This document shows positions 54,760 through 64,000 of a stretch of DNA of 64,000 nucleotides, one piece after another; position 1 is the first letter of the stretch; each line of letters opens with the position of its first letter. The notes below the pieces were generated by a model. That model searched no databases and was not told the origin of the DNA. It saw only the letters and a list, made by a program, of their open reading frames with translations. The position numbers and the translations under genes were made by a program. Source of the stretch: Roseateles sp. (GTDB lineage: Bacteria > Pseudomonadota > Gammaproteobacteria > Burkholderiales > Burkholderiaceae_C); NCBI GenBank assembly GCA_016790285.1, contig JAEUPJ010000101.1, forward strand, positions 37,337 to 101,336, written 5' to 3'.

Positions 54760-54773
54760 TTGAGACGGATCAA
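54760..54773 (+). promoter_or_regulatory. FNR box and class II promoter of hemN
   Basis: TTGAG-ACGG-ATCAA matches the FNR consensus at 9 of 10 bases. Its centre lies 33 bp before the centre of the -10-like ACATTA (54,797-54,802), the class II spacing, so the start would be near 54,808, 25 nt before the hemN ATG. Confidence 0.8.
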
Positions 54774-54832
54774 GCCCCTGCCGGGCCCGGGCCGGCACAT
54801 TAGCGCGCTGTCGAACCGATGCCCTGACCGAG

Positions 54833-56254
54833 ATGCCGGATCCCGTCCTCACGCACAGCAGCGAAGCGCCCATCGTGCTGACCGACGAGATGTTGCGGCG
54901 CCTGGACAGGCCCGGACCACGCTACACCTCGTACCCCACGGCCGATCGCTTCGTCGAGGCGTTCGGTTCCGAGCAGTACCGGCAGGCGTTGCGCCAGCGC
55001 GCCCAGGGCGCGATGGTCGGCGGGCCGCCGCCGTTGTCGCTGTACGTGCACATCCCGTTCTGCGAGGCGCTTTGCTACTACTGCGCCTGCAACAAGGTCA
55101 TCACCAAGCACCACGAGCGCGCCCGGCCCTACCTGGACGACCTGCGCGCCGAAGTGGCACTGCACGTGGCCGAGCTGGGCCGCGGCCAGCCGGTGTCGCA
55201 GCTGCACCTGGGCGGCGGCACGCCGACGTTCCTCTCCGACGCCGAGCTCGACGAGCTGATGGCCATGCTGCGCGCCGCCTTCCGCTTCGCGCCCGAGGCG
55301 GAGCTGGGCATCGAGGTCGATCCGCGCACCGCCTCGGGCGAGCGCCTGCGCCACCTGGCGGCGCTCGGCTTCAACCGCATCAGCTTCGGCGTGCAGGACT
55401 TCGATGCCAACGTGCAGAAGGCGGTGCACCGCGTGCAGCCGTTCGAGATGGTGCGCGACCTGATGGCGCAGGCGCGCGCCATCGGCTTCCAGTCGATCAA
55501 CGCCGATCTCATCTACGGCCTGCCGCGCCAGACGCCCGAGTCGTTCGCGCGCACCATCGCCCAGGTGGTCGAGCTGCGGCCCGACCGCATCGCGCTGTAC
55601 GCCTACGCGCACCTGCCGCAGCGCTTCAAACCGCAGCGGCGCATCATCGGCGCCGAGCTGCCCGAACCCGAGCAGCGCGTGCGCATGCTGCAAGGGGCGC
55701 TGGCCGGGTTCCTCGCGCACGGCTATGTCTACATCGGCATGGACCACTTCGCGCTGCCCGAGGACAGCCTCGCGGTGGCCAGGCGGCAGGGGCGCCTGCA
55801 CCGCAACTTCCAGGGCTACAGCACGCAGCCCGACTGCGACATCATCGGCCTGGGGGTCTCGGCCATCGGCCGCGTCGGCGCCACCTATGCGCAGAACGCC
55901 AAGACGCTGCAGGAGTACCACGATGCGCTCGCGCAAGGCGAGTTCGCCGTCGTGCGCGGCCTGGGGCTGACGCGCGACGACCTGCTGCGCCGCGCCGTGA
56001 TCATGGCGCTGATGTGCCAGGGGCGCGTCGAGTTCGAGTCGGTCGAGCTGGCGCACCTGGTGCGCTTTCGCGAAGTCTTTGCCGCCGAGCTGGAACGCCT
56101 CGCGCCACTGGCCGAGATGGGGCTGGTCGAGGTGGACGCGCAGTCGATCCGCGTCACGCCGCTCGGCTGGTACTTCGTGCGTGCGGTGGCGATGGTGTTC
56201 GACCGCCACCTCCAGGGCGACCAGGTGCGCGAGCGCTTCTCGCGCATCATCTGA
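54833..56254 (+). CDS. hemN: Oxygen-independent coproporphyrinogen III oxidase
   Basis: The 473-residue radical-SAM enzyme has Cys77-x3-Cys81-x2-Cys84 in PFCEALCYYCACNK, which binds the 4Fe-4S cluster. GPRYTSYPTADRF, LHLGGGTPTFLS and YGLPRQTPESFARTI are HemN marks, and the C-terminal helical domain ends HLQGDQVRERFSRII. It makes protoporphyrinogen for heme without oxygen, which supplies the cbb3 hemes. FNR control fits. Confidence 0.96.
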   Translation: MPDPVLTHSSEAPIVLTDEMLRRLDRPGPRYTSYPTADRFVEAFGSEQYRQALRQRAQGAMVGGPPPLSLYVHIPFCEALCYYCACNKVITKHHERARPYLDDLRAEVALHVAELGRGQPVSQLHLGGGTPTFLSDAELDELMAMLRAAFRFAPEAELGIEVDPRTASGERLRHLAALGFNRISFGVQDFDANVQKAVHRVQPFEMVRDLMAQARAIGFQSINADLIYGLPRQTPESFARTIAQVVELRPDRIALYAYAHLPQRFKPQRRIIGAELPEPEQRVRMLQGALAGFLAHGYVYIGMDHFALPEDSLAVARRQGRLHRNFQGYSTQPDCDIIGLGVSAIGRVGATYAQNAKTLQEYHDALAQGEFAVVRGLGLTRDDLLRRAVIMALMCQGRVEFESVELAHLVRFREVFAAELERLAPLAEMGLVEVDAQSIRVTPLGWYFVRAVAMVFDRHLQGDQVRERFSRII

Positions 56255-56328
56255 CCCCGCCCAGGAATCGCCACGCAGCGGGCCTCGTCCCGCGTTCATC
56301 CCACGCCGAGCGGCAACGAGCAACCCCG

Positions 56329-57099
56329 ATGGTGGAAGCCGCGATCATCGCCAGCACTTTCGCGCTCGGCCTGGCCGGCGCGCCGCATTGCACGGCCATG
56401 TGCGCCGCGCCCTGCGCGGCCCTGATCGGCCGCGAGGGCGGCGTGCCGGCGACGCTGGCGTTCCACGCCACGCGTGCGGCCGGCTATGCGGCGGCCGGCG
56501 CGGTGGCGGCGGGCGGCCTGGCGGCTTTCGGGGCCCTGGCCGGCATCGCGCCGGTGTTGCGGCCGCTGTGGACGCTCGTGCACGTGGCCTTCTTCGCGCT
56601 CGGCTTGTGGCTGCTGTGGCGGGCGCGGCAACCGCAATGGCTGGCCGTGCTCGGCCGCCGCGCGGGGCCGGCGCAGGCGGCGTCTGCGGCGCCCGTCTGG
56701 CAGCCGCTGGCAACGCCGTCGATGGCCGTCTCGATGCCTGCATCGATGGCGTTGCCGGCCTCGGCCGCGCCGAGGCCGGCCGTGTTGCGCGCCGGCCTCG
56801 CCGGCAGCCTGTGGTTCGCCTGGCCTTGCGGCTTGCTGCAATCGGCACTGCTGGTCTCGGCGCTGGCCAACGGTGCCCTTGGCGGCGCCGCCGCGATGCT
56901 GGCATTCGCCGCGGCTTCGTCGGCCGGCCTCGTTGCCGCGCCGTTCGTGTGGCGCAGGCTCGGGCGCGGCGGCAGCGCGCGCGCCGAGCGCTGGGCCTTG
57001 CGCGCCGCCGGCGCGGCGATGGCGGCGATGTCGGGCTGGGCGTTGACTTCGGGCTTGTGGCACCGCGTGGCCGAGGCCTGCGCAGCGTGGCTGTCATAG
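56329..57099 (+). CDS. SafE/TauE-like membrane protein (DUF2061-type, cco-associated)
   Basis: The 256-residue protein has about six helices, starting IIASTFALGLAGAPHCTAMCAAPCAALIG. The Cys/His/Met motif HCTAMCAAPC in the first helix is the mark of the COG2836 sulfite exporter TauE/SafE-like family, often next to ccoG-H-S and thought to help copper delivery. A 35-residue Ala/Pro/Met-rich stretch (QPLATPSMAVSMPASMALP) separates the two halves and may bind copper through Met. It follows hemN by 74 bp. Confidence 0.85.
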   Translation: MVEAAIIASTFALGLAGAPHCTAMCAAPCAALIGREGGVPATLAFHATRAAGYAAAGAVAAGGLAAFGALAGIAPVLRPLWTLVHVAFFALGLWLLWRARQPQWLAVLGRRAGPAQAASAAPVWQPLATPSMAVSMPASMALPASAAPRPAVLRAGLAGSLWFAWPCGLLQSALLVSALANGALGGAAAMLAFAAASSAGLVAAPFVWRRLGRGGSARAERWALRAAGAAMAAMSGWALTSGLWHRVAEACAAWLS

Positions 57100-57143
57100 C
57101 TGCGGCGCCTGCGCGCACGTCGGGCGAACGACATCCCCTGGCC

Positions 57144-57149
57144 TAGAAT
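57144..57149 (+). promoter_or_regulatory. Candidate -10 box for icd
   Basis: TAGAAT, 5 of 6 consensus bases, lies about 112 bp before the icd ATG. No strong -35 is at 16-18 bp. It is the only AT-rich hexamer in a GC-rich 161-bp gap. Confidence 0.4.
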
Positions 57150-57260
57150 CGTCCGACGCTCCAAGCGCATCCGCCGAGGCACCGCCCGCGGCACGGACAA
57201 CGAGAGCCGAACCCCTGAAACACTGCCACGCCGCCGCGGCGCGGCGAGGAGAGCGCATCC

Positions 57261-58514
57261 ATGTACCAGCACATCAAGGTGCCCGCCGCGGGCCGCAAGA
57301 TCACCGTCAACGCGGACTTCTCGCTCAACGTGCCGGACAACCCGATCATTCCCTACATCGAGGGCGACGGCACGGGCCTGGACATCACGCCGGTGATGAT
57401 CAAGGTGGTCGACGCCGCGGTGGCCAAGAGCTACGGCGGCAAGCGGAAGATCCACTGGATGGAGGTCTACGCCGGCGAGAAGAGCACCAAGGTCTACGGC
57501 CCCGATGTCTGGCTGCCCGAGGAGACGCTGGCCGCCGTGCGCGAGTACGTGGTCTCGATCAAGGGACCGCTGACGACACCGGTGGGCGGCGGCATCCGCA
57601 GCCTCAACGTGGCGCTGCGCCAGGAACTCGACCTCTACGTCTGCCTGCGACCGATCCAGTACTTCAAGGGCGTGCCCAGCCCGCTGAAGGAGCCGGAGAA
57701 GACCAACATGGTCATCTTCCGCGAGAACAGCGAGGACATCTACGCCGGCATCGAATACGAGGCGCAGACCGACAAGGCGAAGAAGCTCATCGACTTCCTC
57801 GTCAAGGAGATGGGGGTCAGGAAGATCCGCTTTCCGGCCACCAGCGGCATCGGCATCAAGCCGGTGTCCATCGAAGGCACCGAGCGCCTGGTGCGCAAGG
57901 CGATCCAGTACGCCATCGACAACGACAAGCCCAGCGTGACGCTCGTGCACAAGGGCAACATCATGAAGTTCACCGAGGGTGGCTTCCGCGACTGGGGCTA
58001 CGCGCTGGCGAAGAAGGAGTTCGGCGCCGTCGAGATCGACGGCGGCCCGTGGTGCAAGCTGAAGAACCCGCGCACCGGCAAGGAGATCACCATCAAGGAC
58101 TCGATCGCCGACGCCTTCCTGCAGCAGATCCTGCTGCGACCGGCCGAGTACAGCGTGATCGCCACGCTCAACCTCAACGGCGACTACATCAGCGACGCGC
58201 TGGCGGCGCAGGTGGGGGGCATCGGCATCGCCCCGGGCGCCAACATGTCCGACAGCGTGGCGATGTTCGAAGCCACGCACGGCACGGCGCCCAAGTACGC
58301 CGGCAAGGACTACGTCAACCCGGGCTCCGAGATCCTCAGCGCCGAGATGATGCTGCGCCACATGGGCTGGACCGAAGCCGCCGACCTCGTCATCGCGAGC
58401 ATGGAGCGCGCCATCCAGAGCAAGCGGGTCACCTACGACTTCGCGCGCCTGATGGACGGTGCGACGCAGGTGTCCTGCTCGGGCTTCGGGCAGGTGATGA
58501 TCGAGCACATGTGA
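57261..58514 (+). CDS. icd: Isocitrate dehydrogenase, NADP-dependent
   Basis: The 417-residue enzyme is almost the length of E. coli Icd. It has [42 protein letters not shown], the phospho-regulated Ser region in [36 protein letters not shown] and the NADP loop [18 protein letters not shown]. It converts isocitrate to 2-oxoglutarate and CO2. It is a single gene with GAGGAGAG before the ATG. Confidence 0.97.
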   Translation: MYQHIKVPAAGRKITVNADFSLNVPDNPIIPYIEGDGTGLDITPVMIKVVDAAVAKSYGGKRKIHWMEVYAGEKSTKVYGPDVWLPEETLAAVREYVVSIKGPLTTPVGGGIRSLNVALRQELDLYVCLRPIQYFKGVPSPLKEPEKTNMVIFRENSEDIYAGIEYEAQTDKAKKLIDFLVKEMGVRKIRFPATSGIGIKPVSIEGTERLVRKAIQYAIDNDKPSVTLVHKGNIMKFTEGGFRDWGYALAKKEFGAVEIDGGPWCKLKNPRTGKEITIKDSIADAFLQQILLRPAEYSVIATLNLNGDYISDALAAQVGGIGIAPGANMSDSVAMFEATHGTAPKYAGKDYVNPGSEILSAEMMLRHMGWTEAADLVIASMERAIQSKRVTYDFARLMDGATQVSCSGFGQVMIEHM

Positions 58515-58522
58515 GGGCCGCC

Positions 58523-58555
58523 GCCGGCGCGCGCCCGCAGCGGGCGCCTGCCGGC
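58523..58555. terminator. Bidirectional-looking hairpin between convergent icd and the binding-protein gene
   Basis: GCGCCC (58,531-58,536) pairs with GGGCGC (58,542-58,547), and the outer GCCGGC arms lie at 58,523-58,528 and 58,550-58,555. There is no T run on either strand, so it may need a helper factor to terminate. Confidence 0.45.
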
Positions 58556-58557
58556 CT

Positions 58558-59379
58558 TCAGCCGCCGGCGCGCGGCGCCACCGCGGCGCCTTCGATGCCG
58601 TGCCGCTTCAGCGCCTCGGCCACGAAGCCCGAGGCCTTCATCTCCTCGATGAAGCCCTTGAGCCAGGCTTGTGCGGCGGTGCGCCCCTTGGGCACGCCCA
58701 TCGCCTGCTCGATGACCATGAAGCGCCCCGGCAGCAGGCGCACGCCGCCCACGCGCTTCGCATCCGCTTCGAGCTGCTGCTTCACGCCGGCGGCCACTTC
58801 GAGGTTCTGCGCCAGGAAGAGGTCGGTCACCGCCGGCGAGGTCGGTGCGCGCACGAGCGTGGCGGCCTTCAGCTCGCGCGTGAGGAAGAGGTCGTAGGCG
58901 CTGCCACGGCCCACCGCGATGCGCGTGCCGGCACGGTCGACCTCGTCGTTGCGAACGAGCGGCGACGCGTTGCGAACGAGGTAGGCGCCTTCGATGACGA
59001 CGTAGGGCGCGGTGTACTCCATGTCGGCCGCGCGCACGGGGTCGATGGCGACGAAGGCGAGATCGACCTGCGCGGCCTTCACCGCGTCGACCACCGTGCC
59101 GGCCGAGTTGAACTGCACCAGTTCCACCGCCAGCCCCAGCCGCCGCGCTGCCTCGCGCGCGAGGTCGACCGAGACGCCCTTGGGCTCGCCGTTGGCGCCG
59201 CGGCTGGCGAGGATCGGATTGCCGAAGTTGATCGCGGCGCGCAGCTTGCCGCCGGTGCCGCCGAGCTGGGCCACGACCCGGGGATCGGCTGCCGCCGGCG
59301 CGTGCGTCGTCGGGCCGGCGCAAGCGGCGAGCAGCGCAGCGCCGGCGGCGAGGCCGAAGGAGCGTCGGCTTTGGCTCAT
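58558..59379 (-). CDS. Family 3 solute-binding lipoprotein
   Basis: The 273-residue protein has a double-Arg signal (SRRSFGLAAGAALLAAC) with lipobox LLAAC, so it is a lipid-anchored periplasmic protein. Family 3 marks are GVSVDLAREAARRLGL, VDLAFVAIDPVRAADMEYTAPYVVIEGAYL and AYDLFLTREL. They bind polar amino acids or organic acids. No permease or ATPase gene is adjacent. It is 70 bp after the MmgE/PrpD gene on the same strand and probably the last gene of that operon. Confidence 0.88.
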   Translation of the reverse strand: MSQSRRSFGLAAGAALLAACAGPTTHAPAAADPRVVAQLGGTGGKLRAAINFGNPILASRGANGEPKGVSVDLAREAARRLGLAVELVQFNSAGTVVDAVKAAQVDLAFVAIDPVRAADMEYTAPYVVIEGAYLVRNASPLVRNDEVDRAGTRIAVGRGSAYDLFLTRELKAATLVRAPTSPAVTDLFLAQNLEVAAGVKQQLEADAKRVGGVRLLPGRFMVIEQAMGVPKGRTAAQAWLKGFIEEMKASGFVAEALKRHGIEGAAVAPRAGG

Positions 59380-59449
59380 CTGGACCTGGATGGGTGCGGC
59401 GGCGGCGGGGCAGCGTTCGTCGCGGTGGTTGCGGGCCGGATTGTCCGCC

Positions 59450-60820
59450 TCAGGGGCGGGAAAGCGTCGTCAGTTCGCGCACGTTGCCGATGGCCCCCAA
59501 GCGCCGGCAGGCGGCGATCAGCTCGGCGCTGCGCCCGGCACCGAGGACCGGCGCGGCCTGCGCGGTGAACTTCGCTTCGAGCGCCGCGTCGCTCATCGGC
59601 CGCTCGAGCGAGCCGATGGCGTGCTCGACGAAGATGTGCACGCGCCTGCCGTCGCGCAGCACCGCGGTCACGTCGGCGGCGGCTTCGTCGATGCCGTCGT
59701 CGACGGTGGCGACGACCTTGCGCCGAAGCGCCACCACGTCGGGCCGGTTGACGATGTCGTCGGCGTACTCGGGCTCGCCGGCGCGGCCGAAGATCAGCCC
59801 CGCGGCGCAGCCGTGGTAGACGCTGAACTTGCCTTGCAGGCCGTCGGCCGGCTCCTTCTTGCCGGTGAGTTCGAGCACCAGCGAGTGCACCTTCAGCTCG
59901 ATGCGCTCGACGTCCCCGGCCTGCACGCCCTGCGCGCGCAACTGCACGCAGGCGTCGATGCTCGGGTGGATGACGATGCCGCAGGCGAACGGCTTGTAGG
60001 TGTTGAACGAGATCTCGAAGCGTTGCCCGAGTTCGTCGCTGGCCTCGTTCCAGGCGCACCGGGTGGACACCACCTGCGCGAAGCCGCGCGGCGCTTCGAG
60101 TGCGCGGGCGCTGGCGGTGAAGCCGTTCTTCGCCAGCAGTGCCGAGAGCAGCCCGGCGCGCGCCGCGGCGCCGGGATGGAAAGGCTTGGTCATCGTGCCG
60201 AACTGCTCGCGCAAGCCCACCGGCTGCGAGGCGGCGATGCCCAGTGCCATCGCCGTCTTCTGTTCGTCCAGCCCGAGCAGCCGCGCGCACGCCGCCGCCG
60301 CGCCGAGCATGCCGGTGGAGCCGGTGATGTGCCAGCCGCGATCGTAGTGTTCGGGGTAGATCACGTTGCCCATTCGGCAGGCGACGTCGATGCCGAGCAC
60401 CAGCGCATCGACCAGTGTGCGGCCGGAAGCGCCCAGGTGCTCGGCCAGCGCCAGCGCCGCCGAAGCCACCGGCCCGGCCGGATGGATGATCGTCTTCAGG
60501 TGCGTGTCGTCGAAATCGAACGTGTGCGAGCTGATGCCGTTGAGCAGCGCCGCGCCGGCCATGTCGACGCGCTCGCTGCGCCCGAGCACGGTGGCCTGCG
60601 CGGCCGGCTCGAGCATCTGCACCGCCGCCAGCGCCGCGCGCATCGCCTCGTGCGTGGCGGCGCCGACGGCGCAGCCGGTCCAGTTGAGGAAGGTGCGGTG
60701 CGCCTCGTGCTCGACGGCTTCGCTCCAGCCGCGCGAAGGGTGCGTGGCCACGAAGCGGGCGAGCGTGCGCGTGACCGGCGGGGCGTTGGTGTCGGCGGCG
60801 ACGGAGGTGTTGCGGGCCAT
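59450..60820 (-). CDS. MmgE/PrpD family dehydratase
   Basis: The 456-residue protein has the two-domain MmgE/PrpD fold: HRTFLNWTGCAVGAATHEA, NGISSHTFDFDDTHLKTIIHPAGPVASAAL with the DFDDTH motif, GWHITGSTGMLGAAAA, KPFHPGAAARAGLLSALLA and YKPFACGIVIHPSIDACVQL. Members include 2-methylcitrate dehydratase, cis-aconitate decarboxylase and unknown-function proteins. With a Bug protein, the likely ligand is a di- or tricarboxylic acid. It is 31 bp after the Bug gene. Confidence 0.9.
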   Translation of the reverse strand: MARNTSVAADTNAPPVTRTLARFVATHPSRGWSEAVEHEAHRTFLNWTGCAVGAATHEAMRAALAAVQMLEPAAQATVLGRSERVDMAGAALLNGISSHTFDFDDTHLKTIIHPAGPVASAALALAEHLGASGRTLVDALVLGIDVACRMGNVIYPEHYDRGWHITGSTGMLGAAAACARLLGLDEQKTAMALGIAASQPVGLREQFGTMTKPFHPGAAARAGLLSALLAKNGFTASARALEAPRGFAQVVSTRCAWNEASDELGQRFEISFNTYKPFACGIVIHPSIDACVQLRAQGVQAGDVERIELKVHSLVLELTGKKEPADGLQGKFSVYHGCAAGLIFGRAGEPEYADDIVNRPDVVALRRKVVATVDDGIDEAAADVTAVLRDGRRVHIFVEHAIGSLERPMSDAALEAKFTAQAAPVLGAGRSAELIAACRRLGAIGNVRELTTLSRP

Positions 60821-60851
60821 GGCGTGCTCGGCGTGAGTTCGGCGGCTTGCT

Positions 60852-61823
60852 TCAGTCTTCGACCTGGATCTTTCGTTCCCTGGCCAGCGCCGTCCAGCGC
60901 ACGACCTCGGCGGCGATGTACCTGCCGAAGGCGTCGGCGGCCATCGGCATCGGTTCGACGGCTTCGCTGGCCAGGCGCTCGCGCATGTCCGGTGCGGCGA
61001 GCGTGGCGTTGAGCGTGTCGTTGAGCTGCTTGACGATCGGCCCGGGCATGCCGGCGGGGCCGACGACGCCGTACCACTGCACCGCGTCGAAGCCCTTGAA
61101 GCCCGCCTCGATCATCGTCGGCACGTCCTTCAGCACCGCCGCGCGCAGGTGGCCCGTGACGGCCAGCGGCCTGACGCGGCCGGAGCGGATGTGCGGCAGC
61201 GCCGCGGCCAGGCCCGGGAACATCGCCTGCGTCTGGCCGCCGAGCAGGTCGGTGAAGGCCGGTGCGATGCCGCGATAAGGCACGTGCAGCATGAACACGC
61301 CGGCCTGCTGCTTGAACAGTTCCATCACCAGCTGCGTCAGCGAGCCGACGCCGGCCGACCCGTAGCTCGCCTGGCCCGGGTTCTTCTTCAGGAAGTCGAC
61401 GAAGCCCTGGAGGTCGTTGACCGGCAGCGAGGCGTTGACGACCAGCACGTTGGGCGTGCCGCCGATCATGCCGATGGGCGTGAAGTCGCGCACCGCGTCG
61501 TAGGGCAGCTTGCGCGTCGCCGGGCTGGTGCCGTGGGTGGCGACATAACCCTGCATCAGCGTATAGCCGTCGGGTGCCGCCTTGGCGGTGGTCTGCGCCG
61601 CGATGGCGCCGCCGCCACCTCCGATGTTCTCGACGACGAACGTCTGGCCGAGCTGGCGCGCCCAGCGCTCGCAGACGGCGCGGCCGATGAAGTCGCTGCC
61701 GCCTCCGGCGGCCACCGGCACGATGTAGCGCAGCGGCTTCGCCGGCCACGCCTGCGCGAAGGCGGCGCCGGCCGGCAGCCAAGGGGCCGGCGCGGCCAGC
61801 AGGAGACTGCGTCGCTTGATCAT
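60852..61823 (-). CDS. Bug family tripartite-tricarboxylate-transporter-type binding protein
   Basis: The 323-residue protein has a signal peptide (KRRSLLLAAPAPWLPAGAAFAQAWP), then PLRYIVPVAAGGGSDFIGRAV, VVENIGGGGGAIAAQ, PYRGIAPAFTDLLGGQTQAMFPGL and a late WYGVVGPAGMP, typical of Bug/TctC proteins. These bind carboxylates and are hugely expanded in Burkholderiales, often without partner TctAB genes, as here. It overlaps the gntR gene by 4 nt. Confidence 0.92.
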   Translation of the reverse strand: MIKRRSLLLAAPAPWLPAGAAFAQAWPAKPLRYIVPVAAGGGSDFIGRAVCERWARQLGQTFVVENIGGGGGAIAAQTTAKAAPDGYTLMQGYVATHGTSPATRKLPYDAVRDFTPIGMIGGTPNVLVVNASLPVNDLQGFVDFLKKNPGQASYGSAGVGSLTQLVMELFKQQAGVFMLHVPYRGIAPAFTDLLGGQTQAMFPGLAAALPHIRSGRVRPLAVTGHLRAAVLKDVPTMIEAGFKGFDAVQWYGVVGPAGMPGPIVKQLNDTLNATLAAPDMRERLASEAVEPMPMAADAFGRYIAAEVVRWTALARERKIQVED

Positions 61824-62545
61824 GCGGTTCCTTCGGGCGCAGGCGCGCCAAGCTGCTCGACAAGCCGTTCGTGCGAGGCCATCACGTGCGCCGTGGCGAG
61901 CGCCTGCGCGCGGGGCGCGTCGCCGGCCGCGATGGCGGCGACGATGTCGTCGTGTTCGGCGAGCGAGGCCTGCATGCCGACGTCGCGCGAGAGGTTGTGC
62001 AGGCGTGACAGGTGCAACTGCTGCACGATGCCGCGGTAGCCCTGCGCCAGTGCCTGGTTGCCGGCCGCCTCGACGACGGCCCAGTGGAAGGCGAGGTTGG
62101 CGGCGTAGCAGCCCTGCACGTCGCGCGCGCGGGCGCTGCTCTTCATCTCGCGGACATGGGCCTTGAGCCGCTGCACCAGCGCGCGACGCGCGGCCGGCGG
62201 CGCGGCCGCGGCGCGCCGGCCGGCGTGGCCGTCGAGCACGCTGCGAAGCTCATGGAGATCGGCCACCTCGCGCGGCTCGAGGCGACGGACGAAGACGCCG
62301 GCGTGCTTGCGCGCCGCAACGAGGCCGGTGCTCTCCAGCTCGCGCAGCGCCTCGCGCACCGGCACCCGCGACACGTTCAGGCGCGCGGCGACATCGGGTT
62401 CGTTGATGCGCTGGCCGGGCGCCAGCTCGCCGCGCAGGATGAGCGCGAGCATCTCGTCGCGAACGATCTTGCCGAGCGACGTCTCGCGCACGCCGGCCAC
62501 CAGGGCGGGCGAGGATGAAGCGGCGTCGGCCAGCCAGGGAAGCAT
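61820..62545 (-). CDS. GntR family transcriptional regulator, FCD (FadR) subfamily
   Basis: The 241-residue protein has a winged helix ([49 protein letters not shown]) and an all-helical FCD ligand domain with [28 protein letters not shown] and [20 protein letters not shown], including the His and Asp residues that bind a metal and carboxylate. It heads the operon of the Bug and MmgE/PrpD genes and probably represses it. A palindrome AACGTATACGTT about 108 bp upstream is its likely site. Confidence 0.92.
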   Translation of the reverse strand: MLPWLADAASSSPALVAGVRETSLGKIVRDEMLALILRGELAPGQRINEPDVAARLNVSRVPVREALRELESTGLVAARKHAGVFVRRLEPREVADLHELRSVLDGHAGRRAAAAPPAARRALVQRLKAHVREMKSSARARDVQGCYAANLAFHWAVVEAAGNQALAQGYRGIVQQLHLSRLHNLSRDVGMQASLAEHDDIVAAIAAGDAPRAQALATAHVMASHERLVEQLGAPAPEGTA

Positions 62546-62652
62546 CGGCGCGAAGGGTCGGGGCGAGGCAGAAAGGAAGGCGGAACGGAAGGGCGCAAGG
62601 GAGCGCGAGGGAGCGCGAGGGCGGGGGCAGCGCCGCGAGCGCCTCGCCCGGA

Positions 62653-62664
62653 AACGTATACGTT
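62653..62664. promoter_or_regulatory. GntR-type operator AACGTATACGTT
   Basis: The perfect 12-bp palindrome has the GTATAC core seen in several FadR-subfamily operators, such as those of VanR-type regulators. It lies in the divergent space between gntR (start 62,545) and the sensor gene (start 62,828). It may thus govern both directions. Confidence 0.6.
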
Positions 62665-62740
62665 ACTCTGGGCGACGGCCCGCCCGATCCCGATCCGGGA
62701 TTGCCCTGAGTTGCCTCGTCCCGGCGTGGGAACGCCGTTT

Positions 62741-62810
62741 GCCCGCCTGCGGCTTCGCTTGCCGCAAGGCCACTGCACCGGCACCTCCGGCGCGTGCAGG
62801 GCAGGCGGGC
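62741..62810 (+). promoter_or_regulatory. Structured leader able to form a three-way junction before the sensor gene
   Basis: GCCCGCCTGC (62,741-62,750) pairs perfectly with GCAGGCGGGC (62,801-62,810). Between them, one small hairpin can form around 62,751-62,768 and another from CTGCAC/GTGCAG (62,773-62,799) with an inner CGG/CCG. It ends 17 nt before the ATG at 62,828, next to a GGGGAAA ribosome site. It may be a cis-acting RNA or a mobile intergenic repeat. Confidence 0.5.
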
Positions 62811-62827
62811 GGACGGGGAAAGCAGTC

Positions 62828-64000
<1,173 letters not shown>

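Noticed and set aside
62601-62620. Tandem GAGCGCGAGG repeat near gntR
   Set aside because: Only two copies in a purine-rich stretch, with no dyad or position that suggests a role.

Overview
The window is 64 kb of GC-rich DNA from a betaproteobacterium of the order Burkholderiales; a Rubrivivax/Leptothrix/Roseateles-like genus is my best guess from gene content and order, not a tested placement. The signs are the exbB-exbD-lpxK-trm112-kdsB-adk string, the complete cbb3 oxidase locus (ccoI-S-N-O-Q-P-G-H) beside fnr and hemN, a Bug-type binding protein, an intracellular PHA depolymerase and a PEP-CTERM protein. I see no rRNA, tRNA, CRISPR array, insertion sequence or phage gene, so this reads as chromosomal backbone with some accessory catabolic and uptake loci.

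Left part (1-12,000): two facing catabolic operons around a XylR/DmpR-type sigma-54 activator. Operon A (minus strand, 5045 down past the left edge) has a textbook -24/-12 promoter and encodes a benzaldehyde-type aldehyde dehydrogenase, a CalA-like coniferyl-alcohol dehydrogenase and the DUF1302/DUF1329 envelope pair. Operon B (11,887 to 7,128, minus) encodes a crotonase, a feruloyl-CoA-synthase-like ligase, an amidohydrolase, an alpha/beta hydrolase and a SnoaL-like protein. Together they suggest breakdown of a lignin-derived phenylpropanoid: alcohol to aldehyde to acid to CoA thioester to side-chain removal.

Middle (12,200-42,150): a Tat-exported phospholipase C and a PEP-CTERM protein; two tiny proteins; DUF72; 5-oxoprolinase pxpB-pxpC-pxpA; tadA and an LD-carboxypeptidase with a histidine-rich tail; a peptide-type ABC importer; a TonB-dependent receptor, a 2OG-Fe(II) oxygenase and a TonB-ExbB-ExbD-ExbD-TPR energising module, with a possible small RNA in front of tonB. 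Then come an SDR with a striking palindrome upstream, the lipid A/LPS operon exbB-exbD-lpxK-trm112-kdsB-adk, xseA and sodB.

Right part (42,200-64,000): phaZ, a GST-like protein, a cupin, the cbb3 oxidase assembly and structural genes, a type II NADH dehydrogenase, Fnr and oxygen-independent hemN. FNR boxes lie in front of ccoN and hemN, and a poorer one in front of ccoI, so this is a coherent microaerobic regulon. It is followed by a SafE-like membrane protein, icd, a GntR-Bug-MmgE/PrpD-binding-protein operon, and a divergent soluble poly-HAMP sensor protein whose leader can fold into a three-way junction and which runs off the right edge.
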